Origin: a virus
Direction: 5' to 3' (one strand)
Virus record (IMG/VR): IMGVR_UViG_3300009285_000459
Span: 1 to 36,831 of that record
Length of the DNA: 36,831 nt
Positions 4,686 to 12,000 of the stretch are shown one piece after another; positions within the stretch are counted from its first letter, which is position 1; every line of letters begins with the position of its first letter. A program made the translations under genes and the position numbers. The notes below the pieces were generated by a model that worked only from the letters and a program-made list of their open reading frames with translations, was not told where the DNA came from and made no database searches.

Positions 4686-6404
4686 TCATAAAGTCCTGAA
4701 GATGTGAGCCACGACATCGACAGTCCATCCATTGCCCAAGAGTTTATAACGAGCTGAATTAGATATTTTTACAATATTTTCCATTTTTAAAAATGATAAT
4801 TCCATCTCTAACAAGTTCCCCCGCAATCGATTCAAGCTGTCTATGGAGAGATAAATGACTGCCGTTTGTTTCACACACAAAAATATTGCTTGTGCTATTA
4901 TCAAGTTTATCAAGGTTAATATGATGTACGATTTCTCCTTTCCTGATTTTTCTTCCAAGTATTTCTTCCGCAACAATGTGATGAACAAATCTACCGCTTC
5001 CATCTTTATAATATTTTCTTCCTTCGTTTCCATAAGGTTCATATTTTCTTGTTGTATTAATTTCAACAAAACCGTTTCTTTTCCATCGCGAATAGTGAGT
5101 AACACACATTCCGTTTGACCCATTTCCGATTGGTTTAGCACAAACCGAACATGGTTTATTTCCGTAATCAGGCTGTTCTCGTTTCCATCTTTTATAATGC
5201 AAGAGACAAAAACCGATAATAGTTTGACTATTCCTCTTGCATCCTTTATGCTTACATTTTGTGTTTTTATTGACAAGTTCTCTTTTAATATTAATTGTCC
5301 CATTTCTAATTTTTCGAAGATGGTGTTTATGGCAAAGTTCAGTTTCCCTATTTGCGATTGGTTGATTACATCCTTTGACTCTACAAATTTTTTGCATATA
5401 TTTTGTACCTCACATTCATTACCAAAATATAACGGTTGGCAATGAATGTCAAGTCCTTTTTCTGAAAATCGATCCGGTACAGTTTGCAGCCGTTCACATT
5501 CCAGGGGTGTTAGTTTTCGCCATGTGATATGCTTTTCGGTTTCGCCTTCTTTTAATTTTGGAATTGATGAATGACTGACATTTATACAATTACTTTTATT
5601 ATCTTTAAAAAATATTCTCATATCCTGCGAACCGTGACCCTTTCCGGTTAAATCATATTGAATATAATTATCGGTATAGCATAAAACAGAATCCTTTGCG
5701 ACCGTTGACATTGCCATTGTCCGCTGCCCGTGATTGTCGATGCCTTTGTGATAATTGGCATCAATACAATTTGATTTTTCTTCTTGTATTTTAAGGGTTC
5801 CGTTGTTGTTGATAAAGGCAGTGTCCTTGATTATATCCTTCAGCAATATCCCCTTGTCTTTCGGTTGCGTTATACCCTGAATATTTGTCCAGTAAAGACG
5901 ACGGCGGTTTTGCGCGGAAATGAGAGCCGAGTTTATTAAAATCGGCTCAAGCCGTCCGGTTCTGAAAAGTTCGGCCTGAGTTACGCATTCAGGGTATAGG
6001 TTGCCGAGAATTTCGGAAATGACATCATTGTGCTCTTTCGCCATGACCACGTTTTCAAGTAAAAAATATTTCGGTTTGTAGTGTTTTAAAATATCGATGA
6101 AAACAAAAAACAATTTTGACCGTTCATCTTCAAAATTTAATTGCTTACCGGCAAACGAAAAGCCCTGGCACGGACTGCCTCCGATTATAATATCGGGCTT
6201 GTCAATATTCCATGACTGCCAATCCGTTATTGAGCCGAGTTGGATTGTACCTGGAAAATTTTTCTGCGTGACCTGGATTGCAAATTTATCAATCTCGGAC
6301 GCATAGTATTTTTCAACCGATATTCCGGCACGTTCAAACGCTATTTGACCACAGGACATGCCGTCAAAGCAAGAGAGTACTATCACAGGTGATAATCCGT
6401 ACAT
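4686..6404 (-). CDS. DNA (cytosine-5-)methyltransferase with an inserted segment
   Basis: The 572-residue frame has the C5-methylase motifs: the SAM-binding 'CFDGMSCGQIAFERAGI' (about residues 12-28), catalytic 'GGSPCQGFSFAG' (about 75-86), 'ENV', 'QNRRRLYW', and 'LTPLECERLQTVPDRF' before the final 'RYKLLGNGWTVDVVAHIF'. In ordinary family members the last two motifs are only some 10 residues apart. Here about 235 extra residues separate them, and this part of the DNA carries an HNH endonuclease gene in another frame (4759..5397). Without the extra part the protein would be about 335 residues, a usual length. It may protect phage DNA from host restriction or mark it. Whether the enlarged protein is active is unknown. 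The start has only a weak ribosome-binding site and overlaps the preceding gene by 22 bases. Confidence 0.9.
   Translation of the reverse strand: MYGLSPVIVLSCFDGMSCGQIAFERAGISVEKYYASEIDKFAIQVTQKNFPGTIQLGSITDWQSWNIDKPDIIIGGSPCQGFSFAGKQLNFEDERSKLFFVFIDILKHYKPKYFLLENVVMAKEHNDVISEILGNLYPECVTQAELFRTGRLEPILINSALISAQNRRRLYWTNIQGITQPKDKGILLKDIIKDTAFINNNGTLKIQEEKSNCIDANYHKGIDNHGQRTMAMSTVAKDSVLCYTDNYIQYDLTGKGHGSQDMRIFFKDNKSNCINVSHSSIPKLKEGETEKHITWRKLTPLECERLQTVPDRFSEKGLDIHCQPLYFGNECEVQNICKKFVESKDVINQSQIGKLNFAINTIFEKLEMGQLILKENLSIKTQNVSIKDARGIVKLLSVFVSCIIKDGNENSLITEINHVRFVLNQSEMGQTECVLLTIRDGKETVLLKLIQQENMNLMETKEENIIKMEAVDLFITLLRKKYLEEKSGKEKSYIILTLINLIIAQAIFLCVKQTAVIYLSIDSLNRLRGNLLEMELSFLKMENIVKISNSARYKLLGNGWTVDVVAHIFRTL
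4759..5397 (-). CDS. HNH homing endonuclease nested inside the methyltransferase gene
   Basis: The protein has 212 residues. The N-terminal half carries three zinc-finger-like repeats of the form C-x4/x2-C...C-x2-H followed by an R/K-W or K-I-R-N-G motif (about residues 5-32, 48-75 and 83-110). The C-terminal half has an HNH_3-type domain: 'HHIVAEEILGRKIRKGEIVH' and 'HINLDKLDNSTSNIFVCE', then 'SHLSLH'. Such enzymes cut an allele that lacks their own gene and so spread by repair. The ATG at 5397 has GAGG ten bases upstream and its own promoter. The gene lies on the same strand as the methyltransferase but in a different frame, and its stop is about 15 codons before the methylase's last motif. 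Confidence 0.9.
   Translation of the reverse strand: MQKICRVKGCNQPIANRETELCHKHHLRKIRNGTINIKRELVNKNTKCKHKGCKRNSQTIIGFCLLHYKRWKREQPDYGNKPCSVCAKPIGNGSNGMCVTHYSRWKRNGFVEINTTRKYEPYGNEGRKYYKDGSGRFVHHIVAEEILGRKIRKGEIVHHINLDKLDNSTSNIFVCETNGSHLSLHRQLESIAGELVRDGIIIFKNGKYCKNI
5408..5453 (-). promoter_or_regulatory. promoter embedded in a hairpin that masks the HNH ribosome-binding site
   Basis: On the minus strand TTGACA (5447..5452), a 17-base spacer and TATTTT (5424..5429) form a good promoter. The same DNA, if transcribed from upstream, forms a hairpin: ACATTCATTGCCA pairs with TGGTAATGAATGT (13 bp with one G-U). After one mismatch CTT pairs with AGG of the GAGG ribosome-binding site (5408..5411). 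RNA started at the internal promoter lacks the 5' arm and would leave the site free. This is the logic known for T4 I-TevI. Confidence 0.75.
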
Positions 6405-6646
6405 TTGGGCTTGGCAAACTGCCCGTCCCCGGTAGCAAGGTCTGAGTATCTATTAAGGAATTGGGATATGGCAACCCTGGCAAGATGGGATATGGTGATG
6501 TTTACGCCTTCCTGGGCTTTGAGGCATTGTGCAAGGTGCTGTAGCCTTACCATTTGGATGTCTGACATCCGGACACGGAGGATGGCTTCTGTTTCGGAGA
6601 TAGCCTTTCGTCCTCGCCTCTTCCCTGTTTTAGCGTCCTGTTTCAT
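6383..6646 (-). CDS. ribbon-helix-helix-like DNA-binding protein, 87 aa
   Basis: A basic N-terminus (KTGKRRGRKAISETEAI) is followed by a strand 'ILRVRMSD' and two helices, 'IQMVRLQHLAQCLKAQEG' and 'ISHLARVAISQFLNRY', which fits an RHH regulator. It overlaps the methyltransferase start by 22 bases and the preceding gene by 17 bases. Its position suggests control of the methyltransferase or of this block, but no operator can be assigned. Confidence 0.65.
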   Translation of the reverse strand: MKQDAKTGKRRGRKAISETEAILRVRMSDIQMVRLQHLAQCLKAQEGVNITISHLARVAISQFLNRYSDLATGDGQFAKPKCTDYHL

Positions 6647-6812
6647 CCGGGCCTTGCAGGATACGTTCCTGTTCTTCTTTTAGCTTTGTCATAATCTCCC
6701 GCCATTCCTGGTTATGGGAGCAATTGTATACAGTGCAGTATCTGCTGGGTTCTTTATCCAAAGAACATTCCGAAAGCAGGGCTGGACAATGTTTCTTTTT
6801 ATTCTTTTTCAT
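6630..6812 (-). CDS. small Cys-containing protein, 60 aa
   Basis: The order is a basic start (MKKNKKKHCPALLSECSLDK), four cysteines in C-x6-C-x9-C-x4-C spacing, and a charged C-terminal helix 'EWREIMTKLKEEQERILQG'. The cysteines and a His could bind zinc. The ATG overlaps the TGA of the upstream membrane micro-protein (ATGA). No family recognised. Confidence 0.6.
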   Translation of the reverse strand: MKKNKKKHCPALLSECSLDKEPSRYCTVYNCSHNQEWREIMTKLKEEQERILQGPDETGR

Positions 6813-6916
6813 ATCCTATCTATTATCGCCATAATTATAACGGCCATTATAATTACGGCAAGAAGTGCCGCCGCCCAGGCCGCGGTGAAGGTCATCATAT
6901 ACATATAATAGCCCAT
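6809..6916 (-). CDS. membrane micro-protein, 35 aa
   Basis: ATG at 6916 overlaps the TAA of the preceding gene (TAATG) and has GGAGG four bases upstream. The TGA overlaps the next ATG (ATGA). The sequence from about residue 9 to 32 (TFTAAWAAALLAVIIMAVII) is one hydrophobic transmembrane helix. Function is unknown; such small membrane proteins in phage accessory blocks often act on host membrane processes or exclusion, which is only a suggestion here. Confidence 0.65.
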   Translation of the reverse strand: MGYYMYMMTFTAAWAAALLAVIIMAVIIMAIIDRI

Positions 6917-7170
6917 TATTCCTCCGGGTTAACCTCTGTGTTAAATTGCTTGAATGTCATTTTAGGATATAGGTACGGGTACATATCCGGTGGGTATAGT
7001 TTTTTCTTAACGGTCATTTCCACCGAATCGAATGCGGCGAACGGGAATGGTGATTCTGCTATTTTTTTCAACTTATCGAAATATATCGATGCTACCGGAT
7101 AGATTTCGCTTTCTGCCTTATCGTCACATACGCACGACTGGTTCCCGCAGTCCAGGCAATATCCGCTCAT
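6916..7170 (-). CDS. small protein with N-terminal zinc-binding knuckle, 84 aa
   Basis: The N-terminus 'YCLDCGNQSCVCDD' supplies four cysteines (C-x2-C-x4-C-x-C) likely to hold zinc. The rest has a Tyr/Pro-rich stretch 'YPPDMYPYLYP' near residue 60. It is coupled to its neighbours by ATGA upstream and TAATG downstream. No family recognised. Confidence 0.65.
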   Translation of the reverse strand: MSGYCLDCGNQSCVCDDKAESEIYPVASIYFDKLKKIAESPFPFAAFDSVEMTVKKKLYPPDMYPYLYPKMTFKQFNTEVNPEE

Positions 7171-7337
7171 CCTCGGCCTTTCTTCTTCTCGGACAATATC
7201 ACATAGTCCTTCGCCATTTCCGCCACTTCCCTTGTGGTATATGAGCCGTCTTTCTTTTTCAACTTCTCGCTCATTCTTTCAAGGTTCTCGTATCGTTTCT
7301 TGTCTTCGTTGCTTAAGTATCTAACTCTCTTTGCCAT
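7167..7337 (-). CDS. small basic protein, 56 aa
   Basis: The start chosen is ATG 7337 (MAKRVRYLSNEDKKRYENLE...), six bases after AAGGA. The longer frame from 7370 would run back into the terminator stem. It is Lys/Glu-rich, helical and ends in KKKGRG. Function unknown. It is the first gene after the promoter and terminator pair at 7354-7432. Confidence 0.6.
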   Translation of the reverse strand: MAKRVRYLSNEDKKRYENLERMSEKLKKKDGSYTTREVAEMAKDYVILSEKKKGRG

Positions 7338-7353
7338 AATTAATCCTTGTTTT

Positions 7354-7382
7354 AAAAAATTCCCCCGCACGGGAACGGGGGA
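7354..7382 (-). terminator. intrinsic terminator, possibly an attenuator
   Basis: TCCCCCG and CGGGGGA (7361..7367 with 7376..7382) form a 7-bp GC-rich stem with an 8-base loop; on the minus strand AATTTTTTAAAA follows. It is downstream of the promoter at 7404..7432 and upstream of the gene starting at 7337. Confidence 0.8.
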
Positions 7383-7403
7383 TAATCGGAGGCTTCAAAA
7401 TAA

Positions 7404-7432
7404 ATAATACCAATCAATGTTTCGTGGGTCAA
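7404..7432 (-). promoter_or_regulatory. leftward promoter overlapping a gene end
   Basis: TTGACC (7427..7432), 17-base spacer, TATTAT (7404..7409). The -35 overlaps the stop codon region of the gene at 7429..7671. RNA from here meets the terminator about 20 bases after its start. Confidence 0.65.
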
Positions 7433-7671
7433 GCGTTTTTCTTTACAAATTGTTCCAACGCTTCCACCATTATCTCGTCAGTCAAAGAGCGGATTCCATT
7501 GAATCTTGCCTTACGTTCTACCCTGCCTATCTTAATGCCGATTTCCCGATATTCCTCATAGAGTTTGGCCGGTATAGTTGCTGTCGTTATGAATGGGCTT
7601 CCAGCGCCTCTTTCGGATATGCGCTTAATCTTCTTCTGCCTTGCACTATCAGGATTAATCCGTCTTCCCAT
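7429..7671 (-). CDS. RHH-like small protein, 80 aa
   Basis: The order is a basic N-terminus (MGRRINPDSARQKKIKRISE), a strand with 'FITTATIPAKLYEEYREIG', and a final helix 'LTDEIMVEALEQFVKK'. It suggests a divergent ribbon-helix-helix DNA-binding protein with a long inter-helix linker. It overlaps the LexA-like gene by 17 bases. Confidence 0.6.
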   Translation of the reverse strand: MGRRINPDSARQKKIKRISERGAGSPFITTATIPAKLYEEYREIGIKIGRVERKARFNGIRSLTDEIMVEALEQFVKKNA

Positions 7672-7867
7672 CTCGCCTCTTTTGGAAAGTAAATTCCAAT
7701 TCTATTTTTTTTCTCATGGCAGATATATGGTCGAAAGCACCCTTAACCGATATACCAAATTGTTTAGCAATATCTCTATATGTTGGAGCCTGTAAGATAG
7801 ATATAGAATTTTCAAGAGTCCAATCATATATTTCCTGTTGCCTATCCGTCAGCATCTTATTCTTCAT
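7655..7867 (-). CDS. LexA-type winged-helix DNA-binding protein, 70 aa
   Basis: The sequence 'LTDRQQEIYDWTLENS' followed by 'APTYRDIAKQFGISVKGAFD' and 'HISAMRKK' matches the N-terminal DNA-binding domain of LexA (compare 'LT-RQ-EI', 'PPT-REIA', 'S--A---H---L'). The peptidase half of LexA (Ser/Lys dyad) is absent, so it cannot self-cleave. It may compete with or mimic the host SOS repressor or regulate phage promoters. The ATG overlaps the upstream TGA (ATGA). Confidence 0.75.
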   Translation of the reverse strand: MKNKMLTDRQQEIYDWTLENSISILQAPTYRDIAKQFGISVKGAFDHISAMRKKIELEFTFQKRRDGKTD

Positions 7868-8094
7868 TTTTTCTTATTCACTTTCTTCTCAAAAGGGATA
7901 ATAAGCTCCTTACTTTCATTTTCAATAAATGCTCCGGTAAAGTCATAATCCGGATATGTCAGCTTCAATTTATCCCATAGTTCTTTATTCGCTTCGCCTA
8001 CGCTTGATAATATATCAAGCAGTGCCGATCTCCTTGTATTCAATATATCAAACGATCTTAAAATTTCTTTATCAAGTTTAATATGCTTGGCCAT
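7864..8094 (-). CDS. hypothetical protein, 76 aa
   Basis: The ATG at 8094 has AAGGAG six bases upstream and is preferred to the frame-opening ATG at 8160, which lies in the leader hairpin. The protein starts MAKHIKLDKEILRSFDILNT, is helical, and ends in a Lys-rich tail. No family recognised. First gene of the leftward accessory block. Confidence 0.65.
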   Translation of the reverse strand: MAKHIKLDKEILRSFDILNTRRSALLDILSSVGEANKELWDKLKLTYPDYDFTGAFIENESKELIIPFEKKVNKKK

Positions 8095-8118
8095 AATATC
8101 TCCTTTTAATTTAACCCC

Positions 8119-8165
8119 GGGGAGTGGGCAATATGGTTGACTCCTACCATACCGCATCAATCCCC
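8119..8165 (-). promoter_or_regulatory. structured 5' leader with nested hairpins
   Basis: On the minus strand GGGGA (8165..8161) can pair with TCCCC (8123..8119). Inside, CGGTATGGT (8154..8146) pairs with ACCATATTG (8137..8129) in nine pairs, two of them G-U, leaving the loop AGGAGTCA. It lies between the promoter at 8190..8218 and the first gene. A regulatory role is inferred from structure only. Confidence 0.45.
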
Positions 8166-8189
8166 GTTGCTAACTTCAAACTTAGATTT

Positions 8190-8218
8190 AATATAATATT
8201 GAATAGGAATAAAGTCAA
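8190..8218 (-). promoter_or_regulatory. leftward promoter of the accessory block
   Basis: TTGACT (8213..8218), 17-base spacer, TATATT (8190..8195). It shares TTGACTTTATTC with the promoter at 1564..1591. Confidence 0.8.
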
Positions 8219-8244
8219 GTAAAAAAATATTGAAGCGGAAAAAA

Positions 8245-9057
8245 TTATACAAGCCCTTTGTTTTTCATGGCGAAATATACCTGTCGGGCCTTAACATCTC
8301 CGTCCATTCTATAGCAGGCCCCTGAATACTCGGTTCCCTTAAGGATTTTGGTCAATTGATACCACCCCTTCTGTATTTTGGAGTGCCAATTGAAAGCTAT
8401 ATAGCTGACCGGGCCAACTTGGACGTGTTTAGGGTTGAAAATTTCTTCCGGAAGGCTGAGATTTCTGTCTTCGTTGTAAGGATATGCCCATACCCGAAGT
8501 GTCATGCAGTATCGGGAAGCCTTATGTCTCATATCTTTCAGGTCTTCGCCCACCGTTTCAAACGAAGTATTGAAAAATTTGGTGTAACATAAGGCAAGAT
8601 CGTAGGAAACCCCGAATCGGATGTCGTAATAATAGACCGTTTCATCCTGGACGACCGCTTCTATGGAAATTATGCCTGTATATTCAGGTTGTTTCTGCTT
8701 AAGTATCTTGCAGAGCCTCTGCATATGCTTTAAAACGGGGGAGGGTTTCTCTTGGAACATGGTGATACAGTTGTCTTCGAGCTGTCCGCCCTGCCCACCG
8801 AATAAAAGTGACCTGTCGTGGATGGAAACAACGGCATTTGTCAGCTTTTCCCCTGTCCACCATCCGGTGGTTGTAATATGAACCCCGTCTACAATCTTCA
8901 AGGCTATCTGTGTGGAAGGAATTATAATCCATTCTTCAAGGTCAAGGTCGCCTTCCACCTGATTAAGGTATTGCAGGTCGGGAACCTTTAATCCTATGTC
9001 GAAAGCGGCTCCGATATTGAACTGAGCCATCGTGTTGGTACGTTCGATGAATGTCAT
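8245..9057 (-). CDS. ATP-grasp/GARS-like protein, 270 aa
   Basis: The middle part (about residues 78-165) recalls the ATP-grasp domain of glycinamide ribonucleotide synthetase (PurD): 'SIHDRSLLFGGQGGQLED', then 'YTGIISIEAVV' and 'YYYDIRFGVSYD', which resemble the PurD patterns 'GGQGP', 'Y-G-L' and 'E-N-RFGDPE'. The protein is much shorter than PurD, and the acidic metal ligands are not clearly kept, so catalysis is doubtful. The start ATG at 9057 overlaps the TGA of the large internal protein (ATGA); a second start nine codons later is possible. As last gene of the late transcript it could be a virion-associated or host-directed protein. Confidence 0.45.
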   Translation of the reverse strand: MTFIERTNTMAQFNIGAAFDIGLKVPDLQYLNQVEGDLDLEEWIIIPSTQIALKIVDGVHITTTGWWTGEKLTNAVVSIHDRSLLFGGQGGQLEDNCITMFQEKPSPVLKHMQRLCKILKQKQPEYTGIISIEAVVQDETVYYYDIRFGVSYDLALCYTKFFNTSFETVGEDLKDMRHKASRYCMTLRVWAYPYNEDRNLSLPEEIFNPKHVQVGPVSYIAFNWHSKIQKGWYQLTKILKGTEYSGACYRMDGDVKARQVYFAMKNKGLV

Positions 9058-12000
9058 ATGCCGTATTTATTCCAATTGGTCTTTTCCGGCTTGCCCATAT
9101 TCCTGTACTGCTTTTTAAATTCCTTAAATTCCTTCGGTATCATTTCTCTACGCATCTTATTTATTCTTTGTTGAGGGGTCATGTCCGCGTCTTTCTGTAC
9201 TGCATCCGATTCTTTCCATTGGGCCTTCATATTTGTGTTGGCAATAGACCCACCTGGGACAAAATTCTTCACCGCCCATGACGCATACGGTCTGGCCTTG
9301 TGACTGCCCTTCTGCGCTGACTCTACTCCGGCTTTAAGAAAGTCCTGGAGCATATCTCCGGTAGGGCCGAGTGGAAGTTTCCCGTATTTCTTGGCTTCAA
9401 ACGGAAGTGCCGCAATACCTATGGCATTTGACACCGAAACATAGTTAATAATATTATTCAGAAGGACTGCTCCCTGTCTGCTTCCTGTTATTTTCTGTAA
9501 AAGTTTATCTGTTTCTGTTTCGTTCTTTAAATCATCACTTGAAGGATTGAAAAGTTTCCTGAATCCTGAATCTTCAAGCCACTTTCTGTCATTGCCAACC
9601 GATTTAAACCCGCCCGTAAATAATGTTCTGAGTTCGTCGTTAATCATACCGCCGCCCAAAGATACTGCGGCAAGTCTCATAAGGGGCATAAAATTTCTGT
9701 TTTCTTTTATCTCTCTATAAACATTATCCCGGATGAACTTTGTCTGCAAATAGGCAACGGTCTTGAATTGAGTAACGATTTTACCCATCGGAGAGGCCGC
9801 AAACTCTGGCAAGTCTGCAAAGTTGGCGCGGAAGTTGGTGTCGACTTCAAATTTCCTTGCGGCAATCATGCTTTGTTTTTCGTCAAGTTTGAAGTCTTTG
9901 AGTCCGGTCAGTTTATCTGCAATCATTTCCATAGGGTCAACTTCAAGCCGCTTAAGACGGTCAATATTGGCTTTGAGAGAGCCTGTCATTTCGCCATTGG
10001 CAATCATCCTGGCGATTTCAACCGGGTCTTTCTTCTTCATCATTTTGTTAAGGTCGCTGTTAATATTCATAGCCACTTTGTCAGCATAGAACTTCCCGGT
10101 AATAGCGGCAATTTTCCTGGATAATGTATCTGCCCATCTGAACCCATTATATTTCAGCAATTTAGCTTGTGCTGAACCTGATTGTACCGAGAAAGCCTCG
10201 TTAAAAAATTGGTGCTGTACATTAGATATGGTTGAGCCTACTTCCTTTGCAAAATGGGACGCTTCTTTATTATTGGTGGCTACTTCTTTTAATGCTTTTG
10301 CCCAACTTAGCGTATCTCCGCGGACTATGCCCATCCCCATCTGTGCAAACTGCGAGAATACGGATGTAGTCATTTTCGTTAAAGCTTGGAATCCCGTCCA
10401 GAACCGAGATACTTTATCAGCAGTAGAGTCATATCTCTGCTTGCCCATTATCCTATCAGCAAGTGCTTCTGTTTTCTGGTATATCTGCGCTCTCGAATCT
10501 TTATCGTGGGTCAGGACAATCTCGGCTCCGGCTTCGGCAAGTTTTCGATATATCAATTCGTCTTTAGGCCCGAATAGTTTAGCCTGTTCAACACGTCTTG
10601 ACTGCTTCTCTGCGTTCTCATAGAATACTGCCGGGTCTGAGCGAAGAAATTCCTCCGGCCATTCCATCTGTCGTCTTTTCTGCATGGATGTAATTTTCTC
10701 GGTAGCAATACCGTCGCTTAATCCTTTGGCAAGAACGTCCGTGGCTTCCAATTGTTGTATAACTTTATATGCCTGTTCATTGGTATAGTTTTTGGCATAA
10801 TCCCATACTCCCTCTATTTTCCCGTCCCTCTCCAATTGGAACAGAAGTTTCTTCGGGTCGGCCTTTGCTTTTTTAGGGTCGAGTTCATTGGGGGCATAAT
10901 CTTTTCTGCTTTCCCATGGTATAAGGTTCCCGTCTTTGTCGCTCGTTGACATCCCTGAATCTATGGCTTCTCTTGCTATCCCGCCCTCTTTCTCTCCGAA
11001 AACATCATCCAGCCTTTGCACTTTCTGTTTAAGATATTTCTGTTTCTCCGGAGATAGTTTTGAATATTTATCATACCAAAATTTTTTGGTAGGGTTTGTC
11101 CACGTTGTAGGGTCAGAGTTTTTCATGTAAAAAATCAATTCTCTGTCCGCTTTGGAGATGGATTTGTCATTGAATGCTTCATCGAGTATGTTTGTTCTAT
11201 GACCCACGGCCCTGTCTCTGTTAGCTTCAAGCAGGGTGTTAAGCTCCACCATTTCCCTCGCACCCTTAGAAGCGTCCGAAACGGCCTTGCCCCACGATTT
11301 GATATAAGTATCCGTTACCTCTTTCAGCCATCCCCTGCTTTTAATTAAGTCCGGATTTACCTTAAGCGATTCTTTAACCGCTTCGAGATAATTGTCAAAG
11401 TTGGTTTTCGGCTTAACCGTTTCCCCTGTCTCCGGATTGTAATTAATCATCTCTTCAATGACTGCCAGTTGCTCATTGACGGGACGTTTGTAAAATTCCT
11501 CGCTTTTCAGAATCTTGGCATAGTTATCTGCGCCTACGTTGTTGACGTTGACCTCTATGGGGATGTTCCCCTCGGCCTCTTTCATATTATAAATGTTCCA
11601 CTTCTCAACTAAGTCCGGCCTGTATTTATGATTGAGCGCATCCCATACATAATCTTTGGCGTATTCGGGGCCACCCTTTCTTATCTTATTAGGTTTAAGG
11701 ATATTCATAACATCGTTAAGAATGGTTGTGTCTTCGCCCATTACGGCCTTTTCTATGTCTCTGCTATTGAACCTGGTCTCCATTTCGGCAAGAACATCAT
11801 CGGCATATTGTGCGGTGATAGGGTCATTGGAACGCTTCTTGGTAGAAGGAGGTTTGCCCTCGTAAGGCTCGAATACTTTCACTACCGGGTCGGCGTTTGT
11901 GTTCTCGAACCCTTGTATTTTTTGTTCTTCCTCCATAATTCTATCAAGAGTCATTTCGGGGGTTTGGTCTACTTTCTTAAGTTCATCCGGAACCTTTTTA

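Noticed and set aside
4529-4732. A 67-codon minus-strand frame overlapping the methyltransferase end
   Set aside because: It has no Shine-Dalgarno site, begins inside the last methylase motif in another frame and has no recognisable features. It could still be translated, but support is too weak.
4759-5453. Group I intron or intein in the methyltransferase
   Set aside because: Almost all inserted DNA is HNH coding sequence, leaving no room for an intron core, and the endonuclease is out of frame, unlike an intein.
6714-6908. A plus-strand frame with a hydrophobic stretch
   Set aside because: The hydrophobic stretch mirrors the minus-strand membrane micro-protein, which has a good ribosome-binding site and coupled ends.
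8093-8160. Extended N-terminus of the 76-residue protein from the ATG at 8160
   Set aside because: That start lies in the structured leader without a ribosome-binding site; the ATG at 8094 has a clear AAGGAG.
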